Part shown: piece by piece, positions 36,085 to 36,159 of the stretch
How positions within the stretch are numbered: the stretch's first letter is position 1
Layout of the letters: the number at the start of each line of letters is the position of its first letter
Source: an uncultured Oleispira sp.
GTDB taxonomy: Bacteria > Pseudomonadota > Gammaproteobacteria > Pseudomonadales > Oceanobacteraceae
Reading direction: 5' to 3'
Length of the DNA: 36,159 nt
Assembly (NCBI GenBank): GCA_913019965.1
Contig: CAJVZR010000042.1
Span: 1 to 36,159 of the forward strand
Made by a program: the position numbers and the translations under genes
Notes under the pieces: generated by a model
Told to the model about the DNA's origin: nothing
Seen by the model: only the letters and a program-made list of their open reading frames with translations
The model's database searches: none

Positions 36085-36159
36085 TTAAGCGATTACTTTA
36101 CCAACAACACCAGCACCTACAGTACGGCCACCTTCACGGATAGCGAAACGTAGACCTTC
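36085..36159 (-). CDS. tuf: Elongation factor Tu, 3' end only
   Basis: The last 24 codons and the stop of tuf; the rest is beyond the window. The translated end GLRFAIREGGRTVGAGVVGKVIA matches the C-terminus of EF-Tu (domain III). It carries aminoacyl-tRNA to the ribosome. Its position before rpsJ is the usual fusA-tuf-S10 order of the str/S10 region. Confidence 0.96.
   Translation of the reverse strand, partial: EGLRFAIREGGRTVGAGVVGKVIA

Overview
The window comes from a gammaproteobacterium. The S10, spc and alpha ribosomal operons lie in canonical order (tuf-rpsJ ... rplQ), followed by uvrA, a YajR-like MFS gene and ssb, a layout familiar from Pseudomonas and the Oceanospirillales. The moderately AT-rich composition, CsgD/VpsT-type regulator and anaerobic-type cobalamin genes suggest a marine Oceanospirillales-like bacterium; that placement is inference, and no species can be named from the sequence.

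Region 1 (1-2170) looks like an integron. A SIR2-domain gene, probably an anti-phage NADase effector, is packaged as a gene cassette: a GTTATGC core lies before it and an attC-like hairpin (68-139) with the matching core GCATAAC overlaps its stop codon. Behind it is about 480 bp of palindrome-rich non-coding DNA with a near-consensus LexA box. This resembles the attI/intI-promoter side of an integron, but no integrase gene is present. This is the most interesting part of the window.

Region 2 (2168-4069) is a TetR regulator with a 26-bp palindromic operator and an Old Yellow Enzyme-family reductase, ended by a hairpin shared with the convergent cobalamin operon.

Region 3 (4085-15084, minus strand) is a tight cobalamin operon, in transcription order cobO, cbiA, a Ni/Co transporter, cbiD, cbiJ, cbiC, cbiET, cobI/cbiL, cbiG, cbiH/cobJ, cbiF/cobM, cbiX. 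CbiX, CbiD and CbiG together, without CobG, CobF or CobNST, indicate the early-cobalt (anaerobic) route. The set covers precorrin-2/sirohydrochlorin to adenosyl-cobyrinic acid a,c-diamide; nucleotide-loop and aminopropanol genes are not here. No B12 riboswitch is visible in front of it.

Region 4 (15227-22042) holds ssb and an MFS transporter on the minus strand, a divergent VpsT/CsgD-like regulator and uvrA on the plus strand, and an alpha/beta hydrolase with a cysteine in the nucleophile position.

Region 5 (22112-36159, minus strand) is one continuous block of ribosomal and transcription/secretion genes: the tuf 3' end, a terminator, a strong promoter, S10 operon (rpsJ to rpsQ), spc operon (rplN to rpmJ, with secY), and alpha operon (rpsM, rpsK, rpsD, rpoA, rplQ), closed by a palindromic terminator. 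It is ordinary in content; its oddities are a short S10 leader, a long rpsJ-rplC spacer and a hairpin between rpsN and rpsH.
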